Assembly (NCBI GenBank): GCA_017431365.1
Contig: JAFRLF010000135.1
Location: 1 to 61,572, forward strand
Origin: Clostridia bacterium
Lineage (GTDB): Bacteria > Bacillota > Clostridia > Christensenellales > Aristaeellaceae
Length of the DNA: 61,572 bases
Direction of reading: 5' to 3'
A program made the position numbers and the translations under genes. Shown piece after piece: positions 16,434 through 24,497 of this stretch. The notes beneath the pieces were generated by a model, which was not told where the DNA came from, made no database searches, and was given only the letters and a program-made list of their open reading frames with translations. How positions within the stretch are numbered: the stretch's first letter is position 1; each line of letters begins with the position of its first letter.

Positions 16434-16886
16434 TCATTCGCCGTCGCGATTCGCCCGCGCGGACTTGGGGGTGAATTTCTCGCGCGCATCGTTCTTGCAC
16501 GTGATATAGGCCGTCCTCAGCGCGTCGAAAAAGGCGTCCTTCGCCTCCTGATCCAGCGTGCCGCCGGCCAGCAGCGCCACGCTGCGCTCCATGAGGTCAT
16601 TGATCTCCTGAGCGCCCTGGCCGCCGAAGCGCTCCCGCACGGCGTTGACCCGCTCTTCGCGCAGGCGACCGGCGTCACGGTCGTCCGTCTCGTCATTGGT
16701 GAGGTATTCGACCGTCACGCCCAGCGCCGCGGCCATCTTCCGCAGCACGTTGGGGCGGGGTACGGCGCACCCCCGTTCATAATTCGTCAGGCTGCGCTGA
16801 GTCACCCCGGCCGCATTAGCCAGGTCAGTCTGGCTCATGCGCGCCATGCGCCTCGCCATTCTCAGCTTTTCCGGAAAACGATCCAT
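16434..16886 (-). CDS. XRE-family repressor, probable ImmA/IrrE substrate
   Basis: A 150-residue DNA-binding protein. Residues 8-62 form an HTH_3 (Cro/cI) domain with ARMSQTDLANAAGVTQRSLT as the helix-turn-helix. The remainder is a helical, charged tail with no recognised domain that could hold the protease-sensitive site. AGGGGG precedes the ATG. It faces dinB across 249 bp holding several AGGAAGTT sites, the likely operators. By analogy with ImmR/ImmA and DdrO/IrrE it should repress its own operon and dinB until cleaved. Confidence 0.88.
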   Translation of the reverse strand: MDRFPEKLRMARRMARMSQTDLANAAGVTQRSLTNYERGCAVPRPNVLRKMAAALGVTVEYLTNDETDDRDAGRLREERVNAVRERFGGQGAQEINDLMERSVALLAGGTLDQEAKDAFFDALRTAYITCKNDAREKFTPKSARANRDGE

Positions 16887-16931
16887 TCAGATGACCCCCT
16901 TTTCCCGCCCGCCGTGTCCCACACCGCAAAT

Positions 16932-16968
16932 AAGGAAGTTTATCTCCGCAAATTTCTCAAACTTCCTT
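16932..16968. promoter_or_regulatory. Large inverted repeat operator between XRE gene and dinB
   Basis: AAGGAAGTTT (16932-16941) and AAACTTCCTT (16959-16968) are perfect 10-bp inverted arms with a 17-bp spacer. The right arm overlaps the -35 box of the dinB promoter. This is the expected position of a repressor site. Confidence 0.75.
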
Positions 16969-16995
16969 GACAGGACGACCGGCCGGCGCTAGAAT
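16967..16995 (+). promoter_or_regulatory. Sigma-A promoter of dinB
   Basis: TTGACA (16967-16972), a 17-bp spacer and TAGAAT (16990-16995): a perfect -35 and a 5/6 -10. Transcription would start near 17002. A second TATAAT at 17024-17029 lies downstream without a clear -35. Confidence 0.75.
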
Positions 16996-17008
16996 TTTTA
17001 CGTTCAAT

Positions 17009-17020
17009 TTAGGAAGTTGT
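17009..17020 (+). promoter_or_regulatory. Third AGGAAGTT site in dinB leader
   Basis: AGGAAGTTGT at 17011-17020 repeats the operator core just upstream of a TATAAT at 17024, so it would sit between -35 and -10 if that second promoter is used. Confidence 0.55.
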
Positions 17021-17072
17021 GTCTATAATACTTCAATTTATCCTCGCTGTCAAGGGTTTTTACGATTTTTAT

Positions 17073-17084
17073 AGGAAGTTTCCT
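17073..17084 (+). promoter_or_regulatory. Fourth operator-like palindrome in dinB leader
   Basis: AGGAA (17073-17077), GT, TTCCT (17080-17084) is a compact 5-bp palindrome containing the same AGGAAGTTT core. It lies 52 bp before the dinB start. Confidence 0.55.
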
Positions 17085-17135
17085 CGATATTCCATCGTTC
17101 CCGAAAAAAGAACTTTTCAGAAGAAGGGCAATCAG

Positions 17136-18374
17136 ATGGGCGACGTCATCCTTCATTCAGACCTCAACTGCTTTTACGCGTCGGTGGAGATCAATGAAAA
17201 CCCTTCTCTCAGGGGGAAAAAGGTCGCCGTCTGCGGCAGCACGGAAAACCGTCACGGCATCGTGCTGACAGCATCCTATCCCGCGAAGCGGGAGGGCGTC
17301 AAAACGGGCATGGCGAACTGGCAGGCCCTCAAAGCCTGCCCGGACCTGATCATGGTACCGCCCCGGTACGAGCAATACCTGCGCTATTCGCATCTCGTGC
17401 GCTCGATCTACGCGCGCTACGCGGACGACATCGAGCCCTTCGGCATGGACGAATGCTGGCTGCGCCTGAAGGGCCTCGACGATCCCATGGGCGAAGGCGT
17501 CAGAACCGCCGAGGAGATCCGCGCCAACGTGCGCCGGGAGACGGGCCTGACCGTTTCCGTAGGGGTGAGCTTCAGCAAGATCTTCGCCAAACTGGCCAGC
17601 GACATGAAAAAGCCCGACGCCGTCACCGTCGTCTCGCGGGCAAACTATCGCGACCTGGCCTGGCCTCTTAAGGTCGAGGAGCTGCTCTACGTCGGGCCGG
17701 CGACGAGCCGCAGGCTGCGCCTGATGGGCGTGGACACCATCGGCGCGCTGGCCAGACTGAACCCGAACGACGTCCGCGCGCGCCTCGGCAAGAACGGGCA
17801 TATGCTCTGGAGCTTTGCCAACGGTCTGGACGACACGCCCGTCTGCCCCGCGGACTACGTCGCGCCCATCAAATCCGTAGGACACGGCACCACCTGCGTG
17901 CGGGATCTGGACACGGAATACGAGGTCTGGCGGGTGCTGTACGAGCTGGCGCAGGACGTGGGTCACCGCCTGCGCAAATACGGGCTGAAGGCGGGCGGCG
18001 TCTGCGTGAGCGTCCGGCAGAAGGACCTGCAGTGGGCCCAGTACCAGCATCCGCTGCCGGCCGGCACGCAGAGCCCCCTGGAAATCGCGCAGGCGGGGTT
18101 CGCCCTCTTCCGCGCCATGTACCGCTGGCCACAGCCCGTGCGGGCGCTGAGCATACGCGGCATCGACATGCGGCCCGCCGCCGAGCCGGTGCAGACGGAT
18201 CTGTTCGGCGCGACGATCCGCCGGGAAAAGCAGCGCTGCCTGGACGACGCGGTGGACGACATACGCCGCCGCTTTGGCTACGAATCGATCCGCCCGGCCT
18301 CGCTCATGCAGGAGCATCTGGGCGCCACGGACCGCTGCGAAACTGTGCAGCTGCCCCAGCCCATGTACAGATGA
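17136..18374 (+). CDS. dinB: Y-family DNA polymerase IV
   Basis: A 412-residue translesion polymerase. Catalytic carboxylates are in HSDLNCFYASVE (Asp9) and GMDECWLR (Asp105, Glu106). The palm/fingers are followed by the thumb (ELLYVGPATSRRLRLMGVDTI) and the little-finger domain. The start ATG at 17136 matches the family N-terminus and has AAGGG 8 bp upstream; the frame is open to 17019 but that extension is unlike the family. Divergent from the XRE/ImmA operon and controlled by AGGAAGTT sites, it is probably induced by DNA damage through repressor cleavage. A perfect 20-bp inverted repeat overlaps its stop codon. Confidence 0.93.
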   Translation: MGDVILHSDLNCFYASVEINENPSLRGKKVAVCGSTENRHGIVLTASYPAKREGVKTGMANWQALKACPDLIMVPPRYEQYLRYSHLVRSIYARYADDIEPFGMDECWLRLKGLDDPMGEGVRTAEEIRANVRRETGLTVSVGVSFSKIFAKLASDMKKPDAVTVVSRANYRDLAWPLKVEELLYVGPATSRRLRLMGVDTIGALARLNPNDVRARLGKNGHMLWSFANGLDDTPVCPADYVAPIKSVGHGTTCVRDLDTEYEVWRVLYELAQDVGHRLRKYGLKAGGVCVSVRQKDLQWAQYQHPLPAGTQSPLEIAQAGFALFRAMYRWPQPVRALSIRGIDMRPAAEPVQTDLFGATIRREKQRCLDDAVDDIRRRFGYESIRPASLMQEHLGATDRCETVQLPQPMYR

Positions 18375-18409
18375 AGCGGACGGCCTGACGCCGTCCGCTT
18401 CATCTGTAC
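18365..18409. terminator. Perfect 20-bp inverted repeat at dinB end
   Basis: GTACAGATGAAGCGGACGGC (18365-18384), loop CTGAC, and its exact complement (18390-18409) form a 20-bp stem. The left arm contains the dinB stop codon. It lies between convergent dinB and the VanW-type gene and probably terminates both; the flanks are AT-rich (ATTATATTATT on the right). Confidence 0.75.
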
Positions 18410-18445
18410 TATTATATTATTGCGCTGTCGGTCAGGGAACCGCTC

Positions 18446-19468
18446 TCAGGGGGATACCTCCATCACGTCGCAGTACAGCCGTCCGTCCATTTCGTACATG
18501 GAGATATAGAGCTGCTGAGATCCGTAATACGTGAACGCGAGGTCCGTGCCCGCGTTGTAGTCCGTGACGATGGCGTCCGCAGAATCCGACACATACCCGC
18601 CCGTAAACCGGTCGCCATAGGTCCTGATTTTGTCGAAGGTTATGCTGTCCATCCACTTGGTTGCCAAATAGATCGTAGAAGCCACCTGCGCAACACCGCC
18701 GCCGGTGACGGACACGCCGCGTCCGTTGATCGCGGAGACGAATCCGTTCCCCGAGGTGCGGGGCCCGACGATGCTGTTAAAGGAGAACTTCTGCCCATAG
18801 CTCAGATACGTTCCGTTGATCGCGTTGTACGCCAGGCGGATGTTGGTGACCTGACTTCCGTTCGAGGGCATGGGCGTGCTGCCCGTGCCCACCGTAACGT
18901 AAGAGCCGCCAGACTTCCCAGAAGATCCCGAAGAGGATCCCGAAGACAGCTTGCCCGTCAGAGCGACGTTCAGCTGACCGCCGCTGACCCAGGCCTCTAT
19001 CGTGACGATGCCGTCGTACTTGGACGTGAAGCAGAAGTCGTGATTGTTGTTGTAATCGGTAACGACGGCGAGATCCCCGTCCCAGACATAGTTCTGGACA
19101 AATTTGTCGCCGTAGACCATATAGTCCTCGACGCTCATGAAGCCAAAGTCCCTCACGGCCAGAAGAAGCGTCGTCGCTACCTGCGACACGCCGCCGCCGC
19201 GAACGTTGGCCCCCCGCCCGTTGACGCCGTCGACATAGCCGCGCTCCTTGCTGCGCGGGCCGACGACGGCGTTGAACGAAAAGCGCTGGCCATAGGTCAG
19301 CGTCCACCCGTCGATGGCGGAAGCCGCCAGCGTGATGTTGGTCAGCTGCCCCTTCGACGCGGAGGACACGTCAGTCGCCGCGCTGCCGACATCGTAATAC
19401 CCCGACGCCAGGCCGGGACAGACCAGTATCAGCGCCGCGACGAGAACGATTGACAGATACCGTTTCAT
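18446..19468 (-). CDS. Secreted protein with two tandem VanW-like domains
   Basis: A 340-residue exported protein. A signal peptide ends near SGYYD (residue 23). Two homologous VanW-type domains follow, about 40-165 and 205-338, each with NITLAASAIDG or NIRLAYNAINGT, then YGQ+FSFN..VGPR, a Gly-rich GGGV-Q-V motif and a Y-G-+F segment. A Ser/Gly linker (SSGSSSGSSGKSGG) joins them. In VanW the motif is usually GGGVCQVSTTLY; here Cys becomes Ser (GGGVSQVATT) and Ala (GGGVAQVAST), so any chemistry relying on that Cys is lost. VanW proteins are often cell-wall associated but have no proven activity. GGGGA precedes the ATG. Confidence 0.75.
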   Translation of the reverse strand: MKRYLSIVLVAALILVCPGLASGYYDVGSAATDVSSASKGQLTNITLAASAIDGWTLTYGQRFSFNAVVGPRSKERGYVDGVNGRGANVRGGGVSQVATTLLLAVRDFGFMSVEDYMVYGDKFVQNYVWDGDLAVVTDYNNNHDFCFTSKYDGIVTIEAWVSGGQLNVALTGKLSSGSSSGSSGKSGGSYVTVGTGSTPMPSNGSQVTNIRLAYNAINGTYLSYGQKFSFNSIVGPRTSGNGFVSAINGRGVSVTGGGVAQVASTIYLATKWMDSITFDKIRTYGDRFTGGYVSDSADAIVTDYNAGTDLAFTYYGSQQLYISMYEMDGRLYCDVMEVSP

Positions 19469-19496
19469 GAGATGATCCCCTTTCCCCTTTCCCCTT

Positions 19497-19708
19497 TCGT
19501 CCGTACCACCTGACGCGGCAACCCCCGCCGCTTCGAACGTTATATATGACGAAAAAAGAGTGATTTTAGTTCCCGTCGCGCTTGCGGCACATATAAATAG
19601 GCGGGCGGGAAAATCGTGTAATATCTGTCATAATTTACTTGATTTTGTTTGTCCATTAACCAAAAGTGCGTTTTTCTGCCTTCAAACGTGAATTTTTTGT
19701 CTCAAAAC
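19497..19708. other. AT-rich upstream region between divergent VanW-type and SH3/PG-binding genes
   Basis: No gene is visible. The segment is AT-rich and holds scattered TATA-like runs (for example near 19540-19550 and 19590-19600), which could include the leftward promoter, but I could not assign one with confidence. Confidence 0.4.
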
Positions 19709-19737
19709 TTGACAGTCTTGACGTGCAAACCTATAAT
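19709..19737 (+). promoter_or_regulatory. Perfect consensus sigma-A promoter
   Basis: TTGACA (19709-19714), 17-bp spacer, TATAAT (19732-19737). Transcription would begin near 19744, giving a leader of about 56 nt before the 1060-residue wall protein gene. Strong constitutive expression is expected. Confidence 0.88.
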
Positions 19738-19799
19738 GGCTCATAGGTTTAGGTATACCCTTTTGACATTGAACGAATATAGAGAGGAATATTTGAACA

Positions 19800-22700
19800 A
19801 TGAAACACGCCAACTTACGCCGGCTGCTCTGTCTCATGCTGTGCGCTGCCATGCTTTTGAGCGCTTTCGCAACAGCTGAGGAAATCGACGCCGCAGCGGA
19901 AGAGGCCCTCCCGCTCCAGAGTGAAGAACAGCTTTCTGAGAACAATGGCGAACCCGCCGCGCCAGGCGAGTCTGACAGCCAGGCGTCCGCTGGGGACAGC
20001 GCCGAACCCGCGGACACCGAATCTCCGATCACAGAAACCGAAACTCAGGAACCCGTTGAAGCCACGGCCGACGAAACCGGCAGCCAGGAAGCTGTCCCGA
20101 CCGAGTCCCAGACCGTCGAACCTGAGAGCGCTCAGCCCGCGGAGAATGAACTGCCCGAGGGCACGCCGGAAGAACTCGACGTAATCACGGATCCGGCCGC
20201 GCTTCCTACCGCCGTCGCGGGGTCGAACGGTTCTTACATGACGCTGAAGTTCGGCCTCCGCGTCAACGAGGACGTCGGCCGCATGCAGACGCGGCTCAAG
20301 GAACTGGGCTATCTCAAGTCCGGCATCACAAAGGGATACTTCAAGGACACGTGCGACGCCGTGGCGGCCTTCCAGACGATGAACAATCTGCCCGTGGACG
20401 GCAAGACCGCCAGCCCCGAAATGCAGGAACTGCTCTTCTCGGCGGACGCCCTGGACGTCAACGGCAAGCGTGCGGGCTCCGCGGCGCCCGATCCCGACCC
20501 GACGCCCACGCCTGTTCCCTCGTCTGATATCTACCCCGACCTCGTCGTCAATCAGCAGGGTGAAGCGGTCCTCAACATGAACCAGCGCCTTTATGACCTG
20601 GGATTCAATACGCAGACGCCTATCAACACCTACAACGCCAACACCGCCGCCGCCGTACTGGCCTTCCAGACCGCTGCCGGGCTGGACCTGAACGGCAACA
20701 TCGCCACCGGAGCCATGCAGGAACTGCTCTACAGCGACGACGCGCCGTCCAAAAAGGGCGCGCCCGCCTCGTATACAGAGCTGAGCCAGGGCATGACTTC
20801 CACGGACGTATCGAAGATGCAGAACCGCCTGGCGGCGCTCGGATACTTCTTCGACAGCGCGACTGGCTATTACGGCAGTCAGACGGTAACCGCCGTGCTG
20901 GCCTTCCAGCGGGCGGCCGGCCTGCCCATGAACGGAAAAAAGGCCACCGTCGAGATGCAGAAGCTCCTCTACTCCAACAGCGCGCCCGTCTACGGCGCCA
21001 CGCCGTCCCCCTCTGTCAGTCCGACGCCGACCCCCAGCCCGACGCCCACCCAGACGGCCGACGCCGAGCCCGAGGTCATCGGCTACGCGACGGTCAACGT
21101 GTCCAGCGGTTCTCTCAACATGCGCTCTTCAGACAGCACCAGCGGATCCGTGGTGGCAAAGCTGAGCCGCGGACAGCGCGTCGAAGTGCTCGAGCGCGGC
21201 TCCTCCTGGAGCATGGTGCGCGCCGGATCCGACACGGGCTACTGCATGAACTCGTATCTGGCCTTCGAGGTGACGCAAACCGTCACGCCCGAGCCCACGG
21301 TGACCCCTGAACCCACCGAAACCGCGCAGCCCGAGCCGACGGCCATCGTTGAAACCTACGCGACGGTCAAACTGTCCGGCGGCTACATGAACGTCCGCGC
21401 CGCTGCCACCACCAGTTCCGACGTGATCGGCCGCCTCGACAACGGCGACCGCGTCCTGGTGCTGGAACAGGGTTCCGAGTGGAGCCTGATCACCACCGGA
21501 TCCCTCCAGGGATACTGCAGCAACGCCTATCTGACCTTCACGGAGGTCGTCGTCACCCCCGAGCCCACGCAAACGCCCGAGGTCACCACGACGCCCGAAG
21601 TCACCCCGACACCGACCGCCGCGGTCCCGCAGGATACGTACTTTGTGACTTACGCCACCGTCGTCATCAGCGGCGGGTACCTCAACATGCGCGCCGCGGA
21701 CAGCACAAATTCCTCCGTGCTGGCCAAGCTCTACCGTGGCAATGAGCTTACTGTTCTCGAACAGGGCGACGTCTGGACAAAGGTGCAATACGGCAGCCTG
21801 GTCGGTTATTGCATGAACGACTACCTGACCACGCGCGAGGTCGTCGTCTACCCCACGCCCACCCCGACCCCGTCCCTCGAGCCTGACGCGACGGCACAGC
21901 CCACGCTGACGCCGGCTTCCAGCTACGCGACGCTGACCAAGGGCACCTATCACAACGAGGCCGTTACGGCGCTTCAGCAGCGGCTGATCGAGCTGGGCTT
22001 CATGAGCGGCAGCACGACCGGCAATTACGCCGACAAGACCGCCGAAGCCGTGGCCGCGTTCCAGGCCCACTGCGGCCTGCCGGTTGACGGCGACACCGCC
22101 AGCCCGCAAACCCAGCAGTACCTGTTCTACACCGGAGATCTCGACGCCCTGATCAACGGAGAAGTGTCGATCCCTGACCCGGGCGACGACGAAGACAACC
22201 TGGAGAAGTACAAGGACGCCCGAACCAACGTGATCCTCTCTTCGGGCTCCACGGGCGATCAGGTTCTCCTGCTGACCACGCGGCTGATCGAACTCGGATA
22301 CCTGTCCGGCTCGCCCACGAGCACGTATTCCTCGACAGTGGCTTCCGCCGTCCAGTGGTTCCAGAACTCCAATGGCCTTGACACGGACGGCATCGCGGGT
22401 CCGAAGACGCTCGGAAAGATCTACACGAACGATGTGCTCACGGCCGCGGAGAGCCAGACGGCCAAGCCGAACACGCCTTCGGAAGAAGACGGCACGTCCT
22501 ACACACCGACGATCAGCAACGTCGGAACGGCCGACTTCTTCTCCTCGGCGTCGCAGAAGTACTTCAACCGCTCGACCGGCGTGTTCAGAGACGGCGCGTA
22601 CGCTTCCGTCACGGACGTGGCCACCGGCATCACCTACCGGGTGCGGCGCAAGGGCGGCTACAACCACTGCGACGTAGAGCCCGTCACCGCCTACGACACC

Positions 22701-22982
22701 TGGCAGATGTACAAGATCTACAATTACAGCTGGTCGTGGACGCGGCATGCGGTCATCGTCATCCTGTCCGACGGCACGACGCTGGCGGCCTCCATCAACG
22801 GCATGCCGCACGGCGCAAGCGATATCACGGACAACAACATGGACGGACACACCTGCATCCACTTCACGAACAGCCGCACCCACGGCTCGAACAACGTCGA
22901 TCCGGCGCACCAGCAGGCCATTTCCGAAGCCGCTCACGCCGACCTGGACGCCCTGCAGTCGAAGATCGAGAACTCAAACTGA
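19800..22982 (+). CDS. Large secreted peptidoglycan-binding/SH3 protein with possible YkuD-like C-terminus
   Basis: A 1060-residue exported modular wall protein. Order: signal peptide (1-26), acidic linker (27-140), peptidoglycan-binding domains at about 146-222, 241-320 and 323-396, three SH3b domains at about 428-488, 520-580 and 618-678 separated by Pro/Thr/Glu linkers, two more peptidoglycan-binding domains at about 707-780 and 809-879, and a C-terminal domain at 911-1060. That last domain has NGMPHG (His1004) and GHTCIHF (His1017, Cys1019, His1021), resembling the His/Cys set of L,D-transpeptidases (SHGCxR); this is my inference. It probably sits in the cell wall and may crosslink or sense it. 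GAGAGGA precedes the ATG. Confidence 0.85.
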   Translation: MKHANLRRLLCLMLCAAMLLSAFATAEEIDAAAEEALPLQSEEQLSENNGEPAAPGESDSQASAGDSAEPADTESPITETETQEPVEATADETGSQEAVPTESQTVEPESAQPAENELPEGTPEELDVITDPAALPTAVAGSNGSYMTLKFGLRVNEDVGRMQTRLKELGYLKSGITKGYFKDTCDAVAAFQTMNNLPVDGKTASPEMQELLFSADALDVNGKRAGSAAPDPDPTPTPVPSSDIYPDLVVNQQGEAVLNMNQRLYDLGFNTQTPINTYNANTAAAVLAFQTAAGLDLNGNIATGAMQELLYSDDAPSKKGAPASYTELSQGMTSTDVSKMQNRLAALGYFFDSATGYYGSQTVTAVLAFQRAAGLPMNGKKATVEMQKLLYSNSAPVYGATPSPSVSPTPTPSPTPTQTADAEPEVIGYATVNVSSGSLNMRSSDSTSGSVVAKLSRGQRVEVLERGSSWSMVRAGSDTGYCMNSYLAFEVTQTVTPEPTVTPEPTETAQPEPTAIVETYATVKLSGGYMNVRAAATTSSDVIGRLDNGDRVLVLEQGSEWSLITTGSLQGYCSNAYLTFTEVVVTPEPTQTPEVTTTPEVTPTPTAAVPQDTYFVTYATVVISGGYLNMRAADSTNSSVLAKLYRGNELTVLEQGDVWTKVQYGSLVGYCMNDYLTTREVVVYPTPTPTPSLEPDATAQPTLTPASSYATLTKGTYHNEAVTALQQRLIELGFMSGSTTGNYADKTAEAVAAFQAHCGLPVDGDTASPQTQQYLFYTGDLDALINGEVSIPDPGDDEDNLEKYKDARTNVILSSGSTGDQVLLLTTRLIELGYLSGSPTSTYSSTVASAVQWFQNSNGLDTDGIAGPKTLGKIYTNDVLTAAESQTAKPNTPSEEDGTSYTPTISNVGTADFFSSASQKYFNRSTGVFRDGAYASVTDVATGITYRVRRKGGYNHCDVEPVTAYDTWQMYKIYNYSWSWTRHAVIVILSDGTTLAASINGMPHGASDITDNNMDGHTCIHFTNSRTHGSNNVDPAHQQAISEAAHADLDALQSKIENSN

Positions 22983-23001
22983 CAATCTCGTCAAAGATCG
23001 G

Positions 23002-23027
23002 CAGCCCCGCTTGCGCGGGGCTGTTTT
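23002..23027 (+). terminator. Intrinsic terminator after wall-protein gene
   Basis: CAGCCCCGC (23002-23010), loop TTGC, GCGGGGCTG (23015-23023) then TTTT: a classic rho-independent terminator. Confidence 0.88.
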
Positions 23028-23134
23028 CGTATGTTATAATATCTGTCAGAAGCCGATATCGGCTTTGAACGCGATCGTCACCTGTTTCGTTTCGGGCCGG
23101 CCGCTCCGACCCGCATGATAAGGAGGAGAGTCCC

Positions 23135-24400
23135 ATGAAAAATACCGCCGTGCGGCTGTACGCCGCAAACGACCTGCGCATGGAAACCTTTGAACTGCCC
23201 GCCATCCGGGACGACGAGATCCTGGTCAAGATCGTATCCGACAGCATCTGCATGTCCAGCTACAAGGCCACCGTCCAGGGCGTCAATCACAAGCGCGTGC
23301 CCAAGGACATCGCCGAAAACCCGATCATCATCGGCCATGAGTTCAGCGGCGAGATCGTCGAGGTCGGCGCTAAGTGGAAGGACAAGTACGCCGTCGGCGA
23401 GAAATTCGGCATCCAGCCCGCGATCCAGTATCACGGCACGATGCACACCCCAGGGTACGCCTTCCCCCATCTGGGCGGCGACAGCATGTACGGCATCGTC
23501 TTCCCCGAGGTCATCGAGCAGGACTGCCTTTTGCACTATAACGGGGACGCGTATTTCTACTGCTCGCTGAGCGAGCCGCTGTCCTGCATCATCGGCACCT
23601 TCCACGCCCAGTATCACACGAAGCCCGGCGTCTACACCCACGACATGGGCATCGTCGAGGGCGGAAATCTGGCCATCCTGGCCGGCGCAGGCCCCATGGG
23701 TCTGGGCGCCATCGACTATGCCATTCACTGCGACCGGAAACCCGGCCTTCTGGTGGTGACGGACATCGATCAGGCCCGCCTGGACCGCGCCGCCTCCATT
23801 TACACCGTCGAGGAAGCCGAAAAGAACGGCGTCAAGCTGGTCTATCTGAACACCTCCGGCGCCGATCCGGTGAACGACCTGATGGCCCTGACGGACGGCC
23901 ACGGCTACGACGACGTGCTCGTCTTCGCGCCTGTGCCCGCTGTCATCGAGCAGGGCGACAAGATCCTGGCCTTCGACGGATGCCTGAACTTCTTCGCCGG
24001 CCCCACGAACCCCGCCCTCAGCGCGAATTTCAACTTCTACAACGTGCACTACGCGGCGCACCATCTGGTGGGCACCAGCGGCGGCAACACCGACGACATG
24101 AAGGAAGCCTTGGACATGATCGGCAAGGGCACCCTCAAGCCCAGCGGCATGATCACGCACGTGGGCGGCCTGGACGCCGTGGCGGAAACCACCATCAACC
24201 TGCCGAAGATCCCCGGCGGAAAGAAGCTGGTCTACACGCACATTTCCATGCCCCTGACCGCGATCGACGACTTCGCCGAAAAGGGAAAGACCGACCCCAT
24301 GTTCAAGGCCCTGGCCGAGATCTGCGACCGCAACAACGGCCTCTGGAGCAAGGAAGCCGAGGATTACCTGCTGGCGCACGCCAAAAAGATTGACGAATAA
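23135..24400 (+). CDS. Zinc-binding alcohol dehydrogenase family (sorbose-1-phosphate reductase-like)
   Basis: A 421-residue medium-chain dehydrogenase. The N-terminal GroES-like part has CMSSYK and GHEFSGEIVEVG (zinc-ligand region), and the Rossmann part has LAILAGAGPMGLGAIDYA. Overall it most resembles L-sorbose-1-phosphate reductase (SorE), which reduces sorbose 1-phosphate to glucitol 6-phosphate using NADPH; substrate assignment is tentative, since no PTS or sor genes lie nearby. AAGGAGGAGAG stands just upstream of the ATG, so translation should be strong. It is a single-gene unit with terminators on both sides. Confidence 0.8.
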   Translation: MKNTAVRLYAANDLRMETFELPAIRDDEILVKIVSDSICMSSYKATVQGVNHKRVPKDIAENPIIIGHEFSGEIVEVGAKWKDKYAVGEKFGIQPAIQYHGTMHTPGYAFPHLGGDSMYGIVFPEVIEQDCLLHYNGDAYFYCSLSEPLSCIIGTFHAQYHTKPGVYTHDMGIVEGGNLAILAGAGPMGLGAIDYAIHCDRKPGLLVVTDIDQARLDRAASIYTVEEAEKNGVKLVYLNTSGADPVNDLMALTDGHGYDDVLVFAPVPAVIEQGDKILAFDGCLNFFAGPTNPALSANFNFYNVHYAAHHLVGTSGGNTDDMKEALDMIGKGTLKPSGMITHVGGLDAVAETTINLPKIPGGKKLVYTHISMPLTAIDDFAEKGKTDPMFKALAEICDRNNGLWSKEAEDYLLAHAKKIDE

Positions 24401-24430
24401 GCTCCTGAATGTACAGTACAAAGTACAGCT

Positions 24431-24458
24431 CAGCCCCGGACGACATCGTCCGGGGCTG
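24431..24458. terminator. Bidirectional terminator hairpin (CAGCCCCGG family, copy 1)
   Basis: CAGCCCCGGACGA pairs with TCGTCCGGGGCTG at the convergent junction of the dehydrogenase and the anti-sigma gene. Near-identical hairpins occur at 26171-26198 and 27971-28004. Confidence 0.8.
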
Positions 24459-24497
24459 AACGTTTGTTTATGTTACTACACAGAACTCACGATATGA

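Noticed and set aside
17019..17135. N-terminal extension of dinB from the ATG at 17019
   Set aside because: The extra 39 residues are unlike Y-family polymerases and contain the operator-like sites; ATG 17136 has a suitable ribosome site.
15028..18374. XRE plus ImmA pair considered as part of a prophage or ICE
   Set aside because: No integrase, excisionase, conjugation or phage structural genes are nearby, and dinB with SLOG suggests a stress cassette instead.
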